A DNA stretch of 64,000 bases from Amycolatopsis camponoti (GCF_902497555.1 NZ_CABVGP010000001.1:3700501-3764500); one strand, 5' to 3'. Counted from the first letter of the stretch, positions 31,628 to 41,062 are shown. Notes: generated by a model not told the origin, from the letters alone. Numbers and translations are program-made.

Positions 31628-33745
31628 TCAGGCCGGGTAGACGTGGTAGGCGGCGGTGATCGACTCGGCCACGGTGGCCCCGGCCGCGTCGGACGCCGTC
31701 ACGCGCAGCGAGACGTCCGCGCCGCGGAAGGCCTCCGTGAGCGCGGTGAAGTCCGCGTGGAAGACCCCGGCGCCGCGGGCGGTCACCGGCGCGTCGAGCC
31801 AGGTCGTGCCGTCGGTCGAGTACTGGACCGTCGCGCCGGTGATCGGCGAGGCGACACTCTGCTGCAGGTGCCCGACCGTGAGGTCGAGGCTCTGCGGCCC
31901 GGACACCGTGGAGCCGTCCGGACGCAGCCCGCCGACGGCGTACCCGAGGGTCAGCATCGGCTCGACCGCGCACGACCGGTCGACTCCGCCCCGTTGACGC
32001 AGGCAGACGAGCGACGGCGGGAGCTGCGCACCCTCGACGTGCTGCGACTTCCACGTCCACTCGGTGTGGGTCGCCGTGCTCTGGCGGTACATCGGCCCGG
32101 TGCGCCCGGCATCGATCGTCAGCCCCAGTGTCGACGGTCCGGACGCCACCGGCTGCTCCAGCGTGAGTTCGGTGGTCCCGGCCGGGTCGCCCTCGGCGAG
32201 CGTGGCGCCGTCCTGGGTCAGCGTGTAGTGCCCGGTGACGGTGTCGCGAGACTCGCCGTAGAAGCCGAAGCCGGTGTGCCCCGGCTGGTTGTCGCTGAAC
32301 GGCGTGATCGACAGCCGCAGCAGGTCCCCGGCCCTCGTCGCGGCCGGCGCCACCGGCGCGCTGCCGTCGTCCGGCGGCAGCAGCGCGACCTCGCCCGCCG
32401 GGTGCAGCGGGAACTTGTTCCACTCCTCGGTGACCGTCGAACCGCCCCGGTAGGCGTGGAACGGCTCGTACTGGCCGCCGGCCCAGCCGGGGAACGGCCC
32501 GGGCAGGACGTACTTCGAGAACCCGCCGAACCAGCGCAGGTCCGGTGCCGCCGAGACGTACTCGACCTGCTTGCGCGGCAGCTGGATCGGGTGCGAGACA
32601 CGGCCGCTGACGTCCTCGAAGGAGAACATCCCGCTGCGCTGCCGCAACCCCAGCGACGAGTACTCGCTGAAGTAGGTCGAGTCGACCGCGGCCACGTCGC
32701 GAGCGGTGATCACGTACCGCTGCTGCGGGATCGTTCCCAGCGAGGCCTTCTGCAGCACGTATTCGTACGGCGTGCCCGGCCCCGGCGGGGACACCAGCCT
32801 GCTGTACGGGTACGTCTGCAGCGCGCCCGTGCGCACCGGGACCGCCGTCGGCGACACCGCGATCGGGACGCCGGGCCCGGCGTCGAAGTCGACGAGCAGC
32901 GCCGGTCCCGTCGTGGCCGCCCGGCGGAACAGGAACCCGGTGTCGTCGAGCAGCGCCGGCCGCGGCGTCACCCACGTCAGCTTGCTCGAAGCGCGGGAAG
33001 CGTCGACGCGGACGGTCTTGTCCGCCTTGACCGCGAACTCCGGTTGCGCGCTGAACCGCACCTCCGTCGGGTTGCCGTCGGCGTCGGCCGTCCAGAACAG
33101 CCCGAGCGCGCTGTAGTTCCCGTCCGGGGCGCTGAACTTCGCCGTGCCGCTCGCGAAGTAGTTGACGCTCTCGACCGGGTCGAGCAGGTTCCCGTCGTCG
33201 GTGTTGTAGAGGAACGCGACGCCGGTGTCGGCCGGGTGGCCGGCGATGTCGGTGGCGTCGACCGACACCGTGCGCATCACCGAGCGCGGCTGAACGGCCG
33301 GGCGCGCACCGGGGAGCGCGAACCGGGCGCCGCCGGCGAACAGTCCCTGCCCGCCGAAGTGCCCGCGCGCGTTGTCCTCTTTGAACTGCTTCGCCAGCGC
33401 GGGCCCGAACGTCGCCGGGTCGGCGGGCAGCGGTGCGCCGGCCAGCAGCGCGCCGACGTCGAACAGGCTCAGGTCCAGCCCGCGCCCGAGGTAGGGGAGC
33501 GCGGTACCGGGCAGCTCGTAGTCGCGGGCGCCGAGCCGCAGGTGCACCAGCGCCCGCGCCATGCCCTTCCCGGCGGCCGGCCGGACGTCGAACAGGGACC
33601 GGCCGTCGGCGGTGGTCCGGACGCTGACGCGTTCGCCGGTGATCAAGGTGGCGGACGTCGTGGGCACCGCGGCGCCGGCCTGCGGGGGAACGATTCCCCC
33701 GAGCCCGGCGAGCACGACCCCCAGGACGGACAAAGTTCTTCGCAC
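31628..33745 (-). CDS. large secreted protein, S8-protease-like without catalytic domain
   Basis: A 705-aa exported protein. A signal peptide (VRRTLSVLGVVLAGLGG) is followed by TSATLITGERVSVRTTADGR, the N-terminal motif of large actinobacterial subtilisin-like (S8) enzymes. The rest resembles their beta-rich C-terminal regions, with a final Ig-like module (VQYSTDGTTWLDAPV). The S8 catalytic motifs (DTGID, HGTHVA, GTSMA) are absent. The start at 33745 is chosen because GGAGG lies 5 nt upstream. The catalytic role may have passed to the S53 protease encoded next. Confidence 0.75.
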   Translation of the reverse strand: MRRTLSVLGVVLAGLGGIVPPQAGAAVPTTSATLITGERVSVRTTADGRSLFDVRPAAGKGMARALVHLRLGARDYELPGTALPYLGRGLDLSLFDVGALLAGAPLPADPATFGPALAKQFKEDNARGHFGGQGLFAGGARFALPGARPAVQPRSVMRTVSVDATDIAGHPADTGVAFLYNTDDGNLLDPVESVNYFASGTAKFSAPDGNYSALGLFWTADADGNPTEVRFSAQPEFAVKADKTVRVDASRASSKLTWVTPRPALLDDTGFLFRRAATTGPALLVDFDAGPGVPIAVSPTAVPVRTGALQTYPYSRLVSPPGPGTPYEYVLQKASLGTIPQQRYVITARDVAAVDSTYFSEYSSLGLRQRSGMFSFEDVSGRVSHPIQLPRKQVEYVSAAPDLRWFGGFSKYVLPGPFPGWAGGQYEPFHAYRGGSTVTEEWNKFPLHPAGEVALLPPDDGSAPVAPAATRAGDLLRLSITPFSDNQPGHTGFGFYGESRDTVTGHYTLTQDGATLAEGDPAGTTELTLEQPVASGPSTLGLTIDAGRTGPMYRQSTATHTEWTWKSQHVEGAQLPPSLVCLRQRGGVDRSCAVEPMLTLGYAVGGLRPDGSTVSGPQSLDLTVGHLQQSVASPITGATVQYSTDGTTWLDAPVTARGAGVFHADFTALTEAFRGADVSLRVTASDAAGATVAESITAAYHVYPA

Positions 33746-33857
33746 TGGCACCTCCGTGTGGTGGTTGATCACCACTACCGACGAGCCAGACGCCGAAGCC
33801 GTTGAGGCCGGTTCTCGATCTTCGCGAAGTTACCTCGATCGGGTCAACGACCGAGAG

Positions 33858-34583
33858 TCAGGAATGGGCCGCGGGCACCGGCCGGGCGACGCCGAAACCG
33901 CCGTACGGACCGGCTTTCGCGCGCTTGCGGACCTCGTCGAAGTGCCGGTGCACGGCCTCGGCCGCGGCGTCCGCGTCGCGCAGCAGGAGCGCGTCGACGA
34001 TGGCCTGGTGCCGCTTCGCGGTCGCCGTCGGCGACGACGCGGGTCCGCCCAGCTCGCTTTCCGCGATCCGGTAGACGTCCCAGAACAGCCCGGTGAGCTC
34101 GCGCGCCAGGTCGAACCCGGCCTCGGCGCAGATGAGGTCGTGGAACTCGCGGTCGGCCTCCGCGGCGTCCGGGCCCTTGCGCTTCATCCGCGCGACGCAG
34201 GCCTGCAGCTCCTCGACCAGGCCGGGCCGGTGGTCGGTGGCGACGCGGCGGGTCAGCTCGGTCTCGAGCATCTCCCGCACCTCCAGGAGGTCGCGCAGCC
34301 GTCCGACGTCGGTGGCCCCGCGGGCGCGGGTGCGGAACAGCAGCCACGTCTGCAGCGACTCCGACCCGGCGGACCCGACGAACGTGCCGTAGCCGTGGCG
34401 GATCTCGACGATGCCGAGGGCCTGCAGGGCCTTGATCGCCTCGCGGATGGAGTTGCGGCTGACGCCGATGTCCTCCATCAGGCTCAGCTCGGTGGGCATG
34501 GGTGCGCCCGGCGGGAGCTCCCGCTCGACGATCAGGTCGATGATGCGCTTGGTGATCTCTTCGCTGCGCTGCGGACGGGCCAC
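33858..34583 (-). CDS. GntR/FadR-type regulator (NanR-like)
   Basis: A 241-aa repressor. Residues 1-70 are a GntR winged helix (ITKRIIDLIVERELPPGAP, then LMEDIGVSRNSIREAIKALQ). Residues 85-225 are an FCD ligand domain with metal-binding Asp/His (REFHDLICAEAG, KRHQAIVDALLL, VHRHFDEV). The GTG at 34583 has GGGAGG 6 nt upstream. It is divergent from the sialidase operon and by analogy to NanR probably releases that operon when a sialic or related sugar acid is present. Confidence 0.88.
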   Translation of the reverse strand: MARPQRSEEITKRIIDLIVERELPPGAPMPTELSLMEDIGVSRNSIREAIKALQALGIVEIRHGYGTFVGSAGSESLQTWLLFRTRARGATDVGRLRDLLEVREMLETELTRRVATDHRPGLVEELQACVARMKRKGPDAAEADREFHDLICAEAGFDLARELTGLFWDVYRIAESELGGPASSPTATAKRHQAIVDALLLRDADAAAEAVHRHFDEVRKRAKAGPYGGFGVARPVPAAHS

Positions 34584-34640
34584 TGCTGTCCTCCCCGGAT
34601 GCGTCGTGAGAGGACATCCTACGTCATACGTCCAGAAGGG

Positions 34641-34669
34641 TTGACCAGCACGCGAACCCATCCTAGGCT
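34641..34669 (+). promoter_or_regulatory. promoter of the sialoside operon
   Basis: TTGACC (34641-34646), a 17-bp spacer and TAGGCT (34664-34669) form a good housekeeping promoter. It points at the binding-protein gene that begins at 34726. Confidence 0.65.
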
Positions 34670-34680
34670 CACGCCGGTCA

Positions 34681-34699
34681 TAGGACGTCCCATGTCCTA
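34681..34699. promoter_or_regulatory. GntR-type operator
   Basis: TAGGACGTCCCATGTCCTA is a dyad with arms TAGGAC and GTCCTA. It sits about 5 bp after the expected transcription start of the sialoside operon, where a bound repressor would block elongation. A related, weaker dyad (GGAC to GTCC, 34612-34632) lies nearer the regulator gene. Confidence 0.6.
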
Positions 34700-34725
34700 C
34701 CGTTCGAGGCCAGCCGGAGACACCG

Positions 34726-36324
34726 ATGTCCCAGAGCCCGTCGCTCAGCCGCCGCCAGTTGCTGCGCTACACCACCTTCGCCGGGGCGGCCATGACGTTC
34801 CCGACCGTGCTCGCCGCGTGCGGCGGGCCGGCGTCCACCAACAAGACCGGCAGCTCGGCGGGCTCGCTCACCGCCGTCATCGGCTACGGCAACAACCAGA
34901 CGTGGGACCCGCTGCAGACCGCGTCCGCGTTCTCGATGGCCGCGATCCTGCACTGCTACGAGTCCCTCGTGGAGGGTGACCCGATCACCCGCGCTCCCTT
35001 CCCCGGCCTGGCGAAGGCGCTGCCCGCCGACGCGAGCGGCACCAGCCTGAAGTTCGAGCTGCGCGACGGCGCGAAGTGGCACGACGGCCAGCCCGTGACC
35101 GCCGACGATGTCGTCTTCACCTACGCCCGTGCGCTCGACGAGAAGGAGAACGTGCTGATCCACAGCTTCTTCTCGCACTGGCTGCAGGAGGTACGCAAGA
35201 CCGGTGACCGCGCGGTCGAGTTCGTCCTCAAGTTCCCGTTCCCGTACGCGCTGCAGCGGATCCAGTGCTGCAAGATCGTCCCGAAGCACGTCTACGACGG
35301 CAAGTGGGACGACGCCAAGGGCGGCAAGGTCGTCGGCTCCGGCCCGTACAAGGTCGTCGAGCAGGCCCCGCTGTCCCACACCAGCTTCGAGAAGTTCGCC
35401 GACTACAACGGCCCGCGCCCGGCGGCCTACGACAAGATGCTCTGGAAGTCCATCGTGGACTCCGCCCCGCGCGTCGCCGCGATCTCCGGTGCCAAGCCGG
35501 ACGCGCAGATCGCCGAGAACATCCCGGCCGCCAACGCCGACCAGCTGCGCAAGGCCGGTCGCACGGTCGAGTTCGCCGACGGCGGCAACAACCTCTTCCT
35601 GCTCTTCAACACCGCGCACGCGCCGTTCGACAAGAACCTCGTGCGCCAGGCGCTGCACTACGCCATCGACAAGAAGAAGATGATCGACATCGGGCTGAAG
35701 GGCGCCGGTTCGCCCGGGACGTCGTTCATCAACCCGAAGCTCCCGTCCTCACAGCCGGCGTCGCAGGACTTCGCCTACAACCCCGACAAGGCGAAGCAGC
35801 TGCTGCAGCAGGCCGGCGTGAGCAACCTCAAGGTCACGCTGTCCACGACGAACACCTCGCTGGTCGCCGACTGCGTGAAGGTGATCAAGGAGGGCTGGGA
35901 CGCGATCGGCGTCCAGACCACTTTGGACAGCCAGGACACCAAGGCGCTGTTCTCCAAGCTGGACGCGGGCACCGACTTCCAGGTCGTCGCCACGACGAAC
36001 AACCCGCTGCAGTTCGGCAACGACCCCGACCTGATGATCCGGTACTACTACGACGCCAAGTCCATCCTCACGAGCAAGTACGCCCGCTTCACCGGCCCCG
36101 ACGCCCAGTCCCTGCTCGCCCTGCAGGACCAGGCCGCGGCGGAGACGGACGAGGCCAAGCGGACGGCGCTGAACAAGCAGCTGCTGGACCTGATCTCCGA
36201 GCAGGCCGTCATCTACCCGGTGGTGTTCACCCAGCTCGGCACGGCGTGGGACCCGAAGGCGCTCAGCGGCGTGCGCGCCCAGGGCTACCCGGGCATCTAC
36301 CTGAACCAGGCCAAGCCGGTCTAG
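34726..36324 (+). CDS. ABC transporter solute-binding lipoprotein (family 5)
   Basis: A 532-aa extracellular binding protein of the oligopeptide/dipeptide class. The N terminus SRRQLLRYTTFAGAAM followed by LAAC is a Tat-type lipoprotein signal. Family motifs include ELRDGAKWHDGQPVTADDVV and LRQALHYAIDKKKMI. Some family members bind sialic acid instead of peptides, and the sialidase, lyase and beta-galactosidase downstream suggest that here. It is the first gene of a seven-gene operon. Confidence 0.9.
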   Translation: MSQSPSLSRRQLLRYTTFAGAAMTFPTVLAACGGPASTNKTGSSAGSLTAVIGYGNNQTWDPLQTASAFSMAAILHCYESLVEGDPITRAPFPGLAKALPADASGTSLKFELRDGAKWHDGQPVTADDVVFTYARALDEKENVLIHSFFSHWLQEVRKTGDRAVEFVLKFPFPYALQRIQCCKIVPKHVYDGKWDDAKGGKVVGSGPYKVVEQAPLSHTSFEKFADYNGPRPAAYDKMLWKSIVDSAPRVAAISGAKPDAQIAENIPAANADQLRKAGRTVEFADGGNNLFLLFNTAHAPFDKNLVRQALHYAIDKKKMIDIGLKGAGSPGTSFINPKLPSSQPASQDFAYNPDKAKQLLQQAGVSNLKVTLSTTNTSLVADCVKVIKEGWDAIGVQTTLDSQDTKALFSKLDAGTDFQVVATTNNPLQFGNDPDLMIRYYYDAKSILTSKYARFTGPDAQSLLALQDQAAAETDEAKRTALNKQLLDLISEQAVIYPVVFTQLGTAWDPKALSGVRAQGYPGIYLNQAKPV

Positions 36325-36337
36325 GAGGAGAACACCC

Positions 36338-37297
36338 GTGGCCGTCGTCGTGCGGATGCTGCTCAGCCGCATCCTCGCCCTGATCCCGCTGCTGCTCGGC
36401 GTGATCCTGTTCGTGTTCATCGTGATGCGGTTCGCGCCGGTCGACCCGGCGCTGGCCGCGTTCGACGGCGCGAACGCCACCGCCGAGCAGCTGCAGCAGT
36501 TCCGGCTCGAGAACGGGCTGCTGGACCCGCTGCCGCTGCAGTACGTCCACTTCGTCTGGCACCTGGCCCAGGGCGACTTCGGGACCAGCGTGATCACCAA
36601 GCAGCCGGTCGGCGACACGATCTCGACGGCGCTGCCGCTGACCGTCCAGCTGACCCTGCTCGGCCTGGTCCTCGCGCTGGTGACGGCGCTGGTGCTCGGC
36701 GTGACGTCGGCGCTGTTCCGCGACCGCTGGCCGGACAAGGTGATCCGTGTGGTCACCCTGGCCGGGGTCGCCGCGCCGGCGTTCTGGGTGGCGCTGCTGC
36801 TGGTCCAGTGGCTGGCGGTCGGCCAGGGCCTGTTCCCGACCAGCGGCTACGTCAGCCCGGCCGACTCCTTCGGCGGGTGGCTGAACTCGCTGACGCTGCC
36901 CGCGGTCTCGCTGGCGCTGCCGGTGGCCGCGCAGCTGACCCGGGTGATCCGGACGTCGATGGTCGAAGAGCTCGACAAGGACTACGTCCGCACCGCGCGC
37001 GGCGGCGGCCTGCCGCCGGTGGTCGTGGTCGGGCGCAACGTGCTGCGCAACGCGCTGGTCACGCCGCTGACCGTGCTCGGCCTGCGGGTCGGCTACCTGC
37101 TGGGCGGCGCCGTCGTCATCGAGACGATGTTCGCGCTGCCGGGGATGGGGCAGAACATGATCCAGGCCGTCACCGACGGCGACACCGCCAAGGTGCAGGG
37201 CTTCGTCATCACGATCGCGATCGGGTTCGTGCTGGTCAACCTGATCGTCGACGTCCTGTACCTGATCGCGAACCCGCGCCTGCGGAGCCACGCGTGA
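36338..37297 (+). CDS. ABC transporter permease (DppB-type)
   Basis: A 319-aa inner-membrane permease with six helices. It carries DYVRTARGGGLPPVVVVGRN, the ATPase-docking EAA loop, and LLGGAVVIETMFALPGMGQN near the end. A ribosome site AGGAGG lies before the GTG start. The stop overlaps the next gene by four bases. It forms the channel together with the fused permease-ATPase encoded next. Confidence 0.93.
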   Translation: MAVVVRMLLSRILALIPLLLGVILFVFIVMRFAPVDPALAAFDGANATAEQLQQFRLENGLLDPLPLQYVHFVWHLAQGDFGTSVITKQPVGDTISTALPLTVQLTLLGLVLALVTALVLGVTSALFRDRWPDKVIRVVTLAGVAAPAFWVALLLVQWLAVGQGLFPTSGYVSPADSFGGWLNSLTLPAVSLALPVAAQLTRVIRTSMVEELDKDYVRTARGGGLPPVVVVGRNVLRNALVTPLTVLGLRVGYLLGGAVVIETMFALPGMGQNMIQAVTDGDTAKVQGFVITIAIGFVLVNLIVDVLYLIANPRLRSHA

Positions 37298-39198
37298 AGC
37301 GCCTGCGCGCGGCCTGGCCCGCGCTCGCGATCCTCGGCGTGCTGCTCCTGGTCGCCGTGCTCGGCACGCTCGTCGCGACGCACAACCCGGACGCGCTCAG
37401 CACCGACACCGGCGGCCCGAGCGGGTCCCACTGGTTCGGCACCGACACCTCCGGCCGCGACATCTTCTCCCGGCTCGTCGCCGGCACGCGCTGGTCGCTC
37501 GCCATCGGCCTGGGGGCGGTGGCGCTCGCGCTCGTGTCGGGGGCGGTGATCGGGGCGTTCGCCGCGACCTCGAACCGCCGCGTGGACGCCGTCGTCATGC
37601 GGGTCCTCGACGTCATCATGGCGTTCCCCGGCATCGCGCTGGCCGCGGTGCTGGTGGCGGTGTTCGGCCACGGGATCCTGGTGCTGATCCTCGCCATCGG
37701 GTTCTTGAACATGCCCGCGGTGGCGCGGGTGATCCGGGCGAACGTCCTGGCCCAGTACGGCGAGGACTACGTCGCGGCCGAACGCGTCATCGGCGCGAGG
37801 CGGTTCTTCGTGCTGACGCGGCACGTCGCGATCAACTGCGCCGCGCCGGTGCTGGTCTACTGCACGGTCACGGTGGCCGACGCGATCGTGTTCGAGGCGT
37901 CCCTGTCGTTCATCGGCGCCGGCATCCAGCCGCCGGACCCGTCGTGGGGCTCGGTACTGGCCGACGGCAAGGACCTCGTGCTGACCGGCGGCTGGTGGGC
38001 GACGCTGTTCCCCGGCCTGCTGATCCTGGTCACGGTCCTCGCGCTCAACATCCTGTCCGAGCGGATCTCGGACGCCTGGGCCGCGCCGTCGGCCCGCGCG
38101 GTCAAGGCGGCCGAAGTCGCGAAGGCCGTCGAGAAGCGCGAAGACGCCGACACCGCGCCCGTCCTGCCGATCGCCGGCCTGCGGGAAGCGGGGGAGCGGC
38201 TGGCCCGCACCGCCCGGTCCCTGGACCACCGCGAGACCGTCCTGGAGGTCGACCGGCTGGCGATCGCGTTCCCCGGCCGCCACGAAGGGGTGGCCGTCGT
38301 CGACGGCGTGTCCTTCAGCGTCCGTGCCGGGGAAGTCCTCGGCCTGATCGGCGAGTCCGGCTGCGGCAAGACGCTCACGGCGTTGTCGATCCTCGGCCTG
38401 CAGCCGGCGACCGCCCGGGTGTCCGGCCAGATCCGCTTCGCCCAGCGCGATCTGCTCGCTTTGCGCCCCGGTGAACGACGGAGGCACCTCGGCCACGACA
38501 TCGCGATGATCTACCAGGACGCGTTGAGTTCGCTCAACCCGGCGATGACGATCCGGGCCCAGCTCAAGCAGTTCACCCGCCGCGGCGGCACCCGCACCCC
38601 GGCCGAGCTGCTCGAACTGGTCAACCTCGACCCGGAACGGACGCTGCGCGCGTACCCGCACGAGCTGTCCGGCGGCCAGCGCCAGCGCGTGCTGATCGCG
38701 ATGGCGCTCTCGCGGGACCCGAAGCTGATCGTCGCCGACGAGCCGACCACGGCCCTCGACGTCACCGTGCAGGCGCAGATCATGGCACTGCTGCTGCGGC
38801 TGCAGGAAGAGCTCGGGTTCGCGCTCGTCCTCGTCTCGCACGACCTCGCGCTGGTGTCCGAGATCGCCGACCGCGTCGTCGTCATGTACGGCGGCCAGGT
38901 CGCCGAGCTGGGCGCGACCGCCGAGGTCGTGGGTTCGCCCCGGCACCACTACACGCGTGGGCTGCTCAGCGCGGTGCTGTCGCTGGAGGAGAACGAGGCG
39001 CGGCTCACCCAGATCAAGGGCGTCGTCCCGGCCCCGGCCGAGTTCCCGGCCGGCTGCCGCTTCGCCGACCGCTGCCCGGCCGCCCGCGCCAAGTGCCACG
39101 ACGAGACGCCGGTCCGCTTCGGCGAGCCGGTCGAGCACCTCGTCGCCTGCCACTTCCCGGCCGTCGACATCGCTCGCGAGAAGGAGGCGACGGCGTGA
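37294..39198 (+). CDS. fused ABC permease and ATPase (DppC-DppD)
   Basis: One 634-aa chain holding two subunits that are separate in most bacteria. Residues 1-262 are a DppC permease (HWFGTDTSGRDIFSRLVAGT, then EASLSFIGAGIQPPDPSWG). A linker of about 60 residues follows. Residues 320-570 are a DppD ATPase with Walker A GESGCGKT near 353-360, signature LSGGQRQRV and Walker B LIVADEPTTALD. The oligopeptide-type Cys cluster (GCRFADRCPAARAKC) ends it. I see no stop or frameshift between the halves. Such fusions are known in actinobacteria. Confidence 0.93.
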   Translation: MKRLRAAWPALAILGVLLLVAVLGTLVATHNPDALSTDTGGPSGSHWFGTDTSGRDIFSRLVAGTRWSLAIGLGAVALALVSGAVIGAFAATSNRRVDAVVMRVLDVIMAFPGIALAAVLVAVFGHGILVLILAIGFLNMPAVARVIRANVLAQYGEDYVAAERVIGARRFFVLTRHVAINCAAPVLVYCTVTVADAIVFEASLSFIGAGIQPPDPSWGSVLADGKDLVLTGGWWATLFPGLLILVTVLALNILSERISDAWAAPSARAVKAAEVAKAVEKREDADTAPVLPIAGLREAGERLARTARSLDHRETVLEVDRLAIAFPGRHEGVAVVDGVSFSVRAGEVLGLIGESGCGKTLTALSILGLQPATARVSGQIRFAQRDLLALRPGERRRHLGHDIAMIYQDALSSLNPAMTIRAQLKQFTRRGGTRTPAELLELVNLDPERTLRAYPHELSGGQRQRVLIAMALSRDPKLIVADEPTTALDVTVQAQIMALLLRLQEELGFALVLVSHDLALVSEIADRVVVMYGGQVAELGATAEVVGSPRHHYTRGLLSAVLSLEENEARLTQIKGVVPAPAEFPAGCRFADRCPAARAKCHDETPVRFGEPVEHLVACHFPAVDIAREKEATA

Positions 39199-40139
39199 GC
39201 CTCCTGGAGCTCGACGGCGTCCACGTCGTCCACAAGATCCGCGGCCGCGGCCTCTTCGGCCACGACAGCGTCTACGCCCTCACCGACGCCCACCTGGTCG
39301 TCGCACCGGGGGAGACGATCGGTGTCGTCGGCGAGTCGGGCTGCGGCAAGTCGACCCTGGCCAAGGTGATCGTCGGCCTGCAGTCCCCGACCGCCGGCAC
39401 GGTCCGGTTCCGCGGGAAGCCCCTGGACGCGGGATTCGGACGCGAGGTCGGCATGGTCTTCCAGGACCCGTCGACCGCGCTCAACCGGCGGCTCGCCGTC
39501 GCCAAGATCATCCGCGACCCCCTGGACGTGCACAAAGCCGGGACGCCGGCCGAGCGCGACGACCGCGTCCGCGAGCTGATGTCGCTGGTCGGCCTGCCCG
39601 CCAGCGCCGCCGACGCGGTCCCGGGCCAGCTCTCCGGCGGCCAGCGCCAGCGCGTCGCCATCGCGCGGGCCCTGGCCCTGCGGCCCGCGCTGCTGGTCGC
39701 CGACGAGCCGACGTCCGCCCTCGACGTCTCGGTCCGCGCCCAGATCTTGAACCTGTTGCTCGACCTGCGCGAACAGCTGGACCTGGCGATGGTGTTCGTC
39801 TCCCACGACATCCAGACGGTGTCGAAGATGAGCGACCGGATCGTCACGATGTACCTGGGCCGGATCGTCGAGGAGGCGCCGGTGGGGGCCGAGGCCCGGC
39901 ACCCGTACACGCGGGCCCTCTTCTCGGCGACGCCCAGCCTGCTGAACCCGGTCGAGCCGATCGTGCTGACCGGCCCGGTGCCCTCGGCGACGCACCCGCC
40001 GAGCGGCTGCCCGTTCCGCACCCGCTGCCCGAAGGCCACCGACGAGTGCGCGGCCGAGCTGCCGCCGCTCGCCGTGGCCGACGGTGGCCACACGTACCGC
40101 TGCATCCATCCCGAGATCCCCACCGGAGTGAGCACCTGA
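39195..40139 (+). CDS. ABC transporter ATPase (DppF-type)
   Basis: A 314-aa ATPase with Walker A GESGCGKST, signature LSGGQRQRVAIARAL, Walker B LLVADEPTSALD and the C-terminal Cys motif GCPFRTRCPKATDEC. The GTG start overlaps the fusion gene stop. It pairs with the ATPase half of the fusion protein to drive import. The next gene shares one base with its stop. Confidence 0.93.
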   Translation: MSLLELDGVHVVHKIRGRGLFGHDSVYALTDAHLVVAPGETIGVVGESGCGKSTLAKVIVGLQSPTAGTVRFRGKPLDAGFGREVGMVFQDPSTALNRRLAVAKIIRDPLDVHKAGTPAERDDRVRELMSLVGLPASAADAVPGQLSGGQRQRVAIARALALRPALLVADEPTSALDVSVRAQILNLLLDLREQLDLAMVFVSHDIQTVSKMSDRIVTMYLGRIVEEAPVGAEARHPYTRALFSATPSLLNPVEPIVLTGPVPSATHPPSGCPFRTRCPKATDECAAELPPLAVADGGHTYRCIHPEIPTGVST

Positions 40140-41062
40140 TGCCGAAGTTCGCCGGAATCGTCCCGCCGCTGTGCACGCCGTTCACCGACGACTTCAGCGT
40201 GGACACCGACTCGCTGCGGCGCCACGTCGAGTTCCAGCTCGACGCCGGCGTCCACGGCGTGTTCGTCCTCGGCTCCTCCAGCGAGGTCGCCTTCCTGCCC
40301 GACGCCCAGCGCCGCGTCGTCGTCGAAACGACGGTCGACCAGGTCGCCGGGCGCGTCCCGGTGCTCGTCGGCTGTATCGACATGACGACATTGCGCGTCG
40401 CCGAGCACATCAAGGTGGCCGAAGCCGCCGGGGCCGACGCCGTCGTCGTCACCGCGCCCTACTACACGCGGACCCACGTCGCGGAGATCGACCGGCACTT
40501 CCGCCTGCTGCACGAGCGGACCGCGCTGCCGATCGTCGCCTACGACATCCCGGTCGCGGTGCACACCAAGCTCGACGGCGGGATGGTCCTCGATCTCGCC
40601 GCCGACGGCGTCCTCGCCGGCCTGAAGGACTCGAGCGGCGACGAAGCCGCGTTCCGGGCCGTGCTGCTCGGCAAGCGCGACCGCGGCCTGGACGCCTTCG
40701 CCGTCTTCACCGGGTCCGAGCTGATCGTGGACGCGGCCCTGGCGATGGGCGCGGACGGCGCCGTCCCGGGTCTCGGCAACGTCGACCCGGTCGGGTACGT
40801 GCTCATCCACGACCACTTCAAGTCCGGCAACCTCGCCGCGGCGAGGCGCGAGCAGGAACGGCTGATGAAGCTGTTCTCGATCACGTCCGTCGCCCCGCCG
40901 AGCCGGATGGGCCGCGGCTCGGCCGGCCTCGGTGCCTTCAAGGCCGCGATGAAGATGCGCGGGTTCATCGACAACGCGGTCATGGCGCCGCCGCAACTGC
41001 CCCTGGACGACGAGGAACTGCTGCGGATCAAGGAGAAGCTCGCCGAAGCGGGGCTGCTCTGA
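40139..41062 (+). CDS. DapA/NanA-family aldolase (possible N-acetylneuraminate lyase)
   Basis: A 307-aa class I lyase of the dihydrodipicolinate synthase superfamily. Schiff-base Lys163 is in LAGLKDSSGD and Tyr135 in IVAYDIP. The usual GTTGE/GSTGE pyruvate motif appears as GSSSE at residues 45-49. With a GH33 sialidase, a NanR-like regulator and an importer around it, cleavage of sialic acid to ManNAc and pyruvate is the simplest role. Other sugar-acid aldolase activities are possible. It is coupled to both neighbours by 1-bp overlaps. Confidence 0.88.
   Translation: MPKFAGIVPPLCTPFTDDFSVDTDSLRRHVEFQLDAGVHGVFVLGSSSEVAFLPDAQRRVVVETTVDQVAGRVPVLVGCIDMTTLRVAEHIKVAEAAGADAVVVTAPYYTRTHVAEIDRHFRLLHERTALPIVAYDIPVAVHTKLDGGMVLDLAADGVLAGLKDSSGDEAAFRAVLLGKRDRGLDAFAVFTGSELIVDAALAMGADGAVPGLGNVDPVGYVLIHDHFKSGNLAAARREQERLMKLFSITSVAPPSRMGRGSAGLGAFKAAMKMRGFIDNAVMAPPQLPLDDEELLRIKEKLAEAGLL

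Noticed and set aside
30743..33805. Rightward open frame of about 1020 codons
   Set aside because: Antisense to the S53 protease and S8-like gene; low-complexity Arg-rich translation.
37294..39198. Missed stop or frameshift joining two transporter genes
   Set aside because: The frame is continuous with normal codon use through the linker, and such permease-ATPase fusions are known in actinobacteria.
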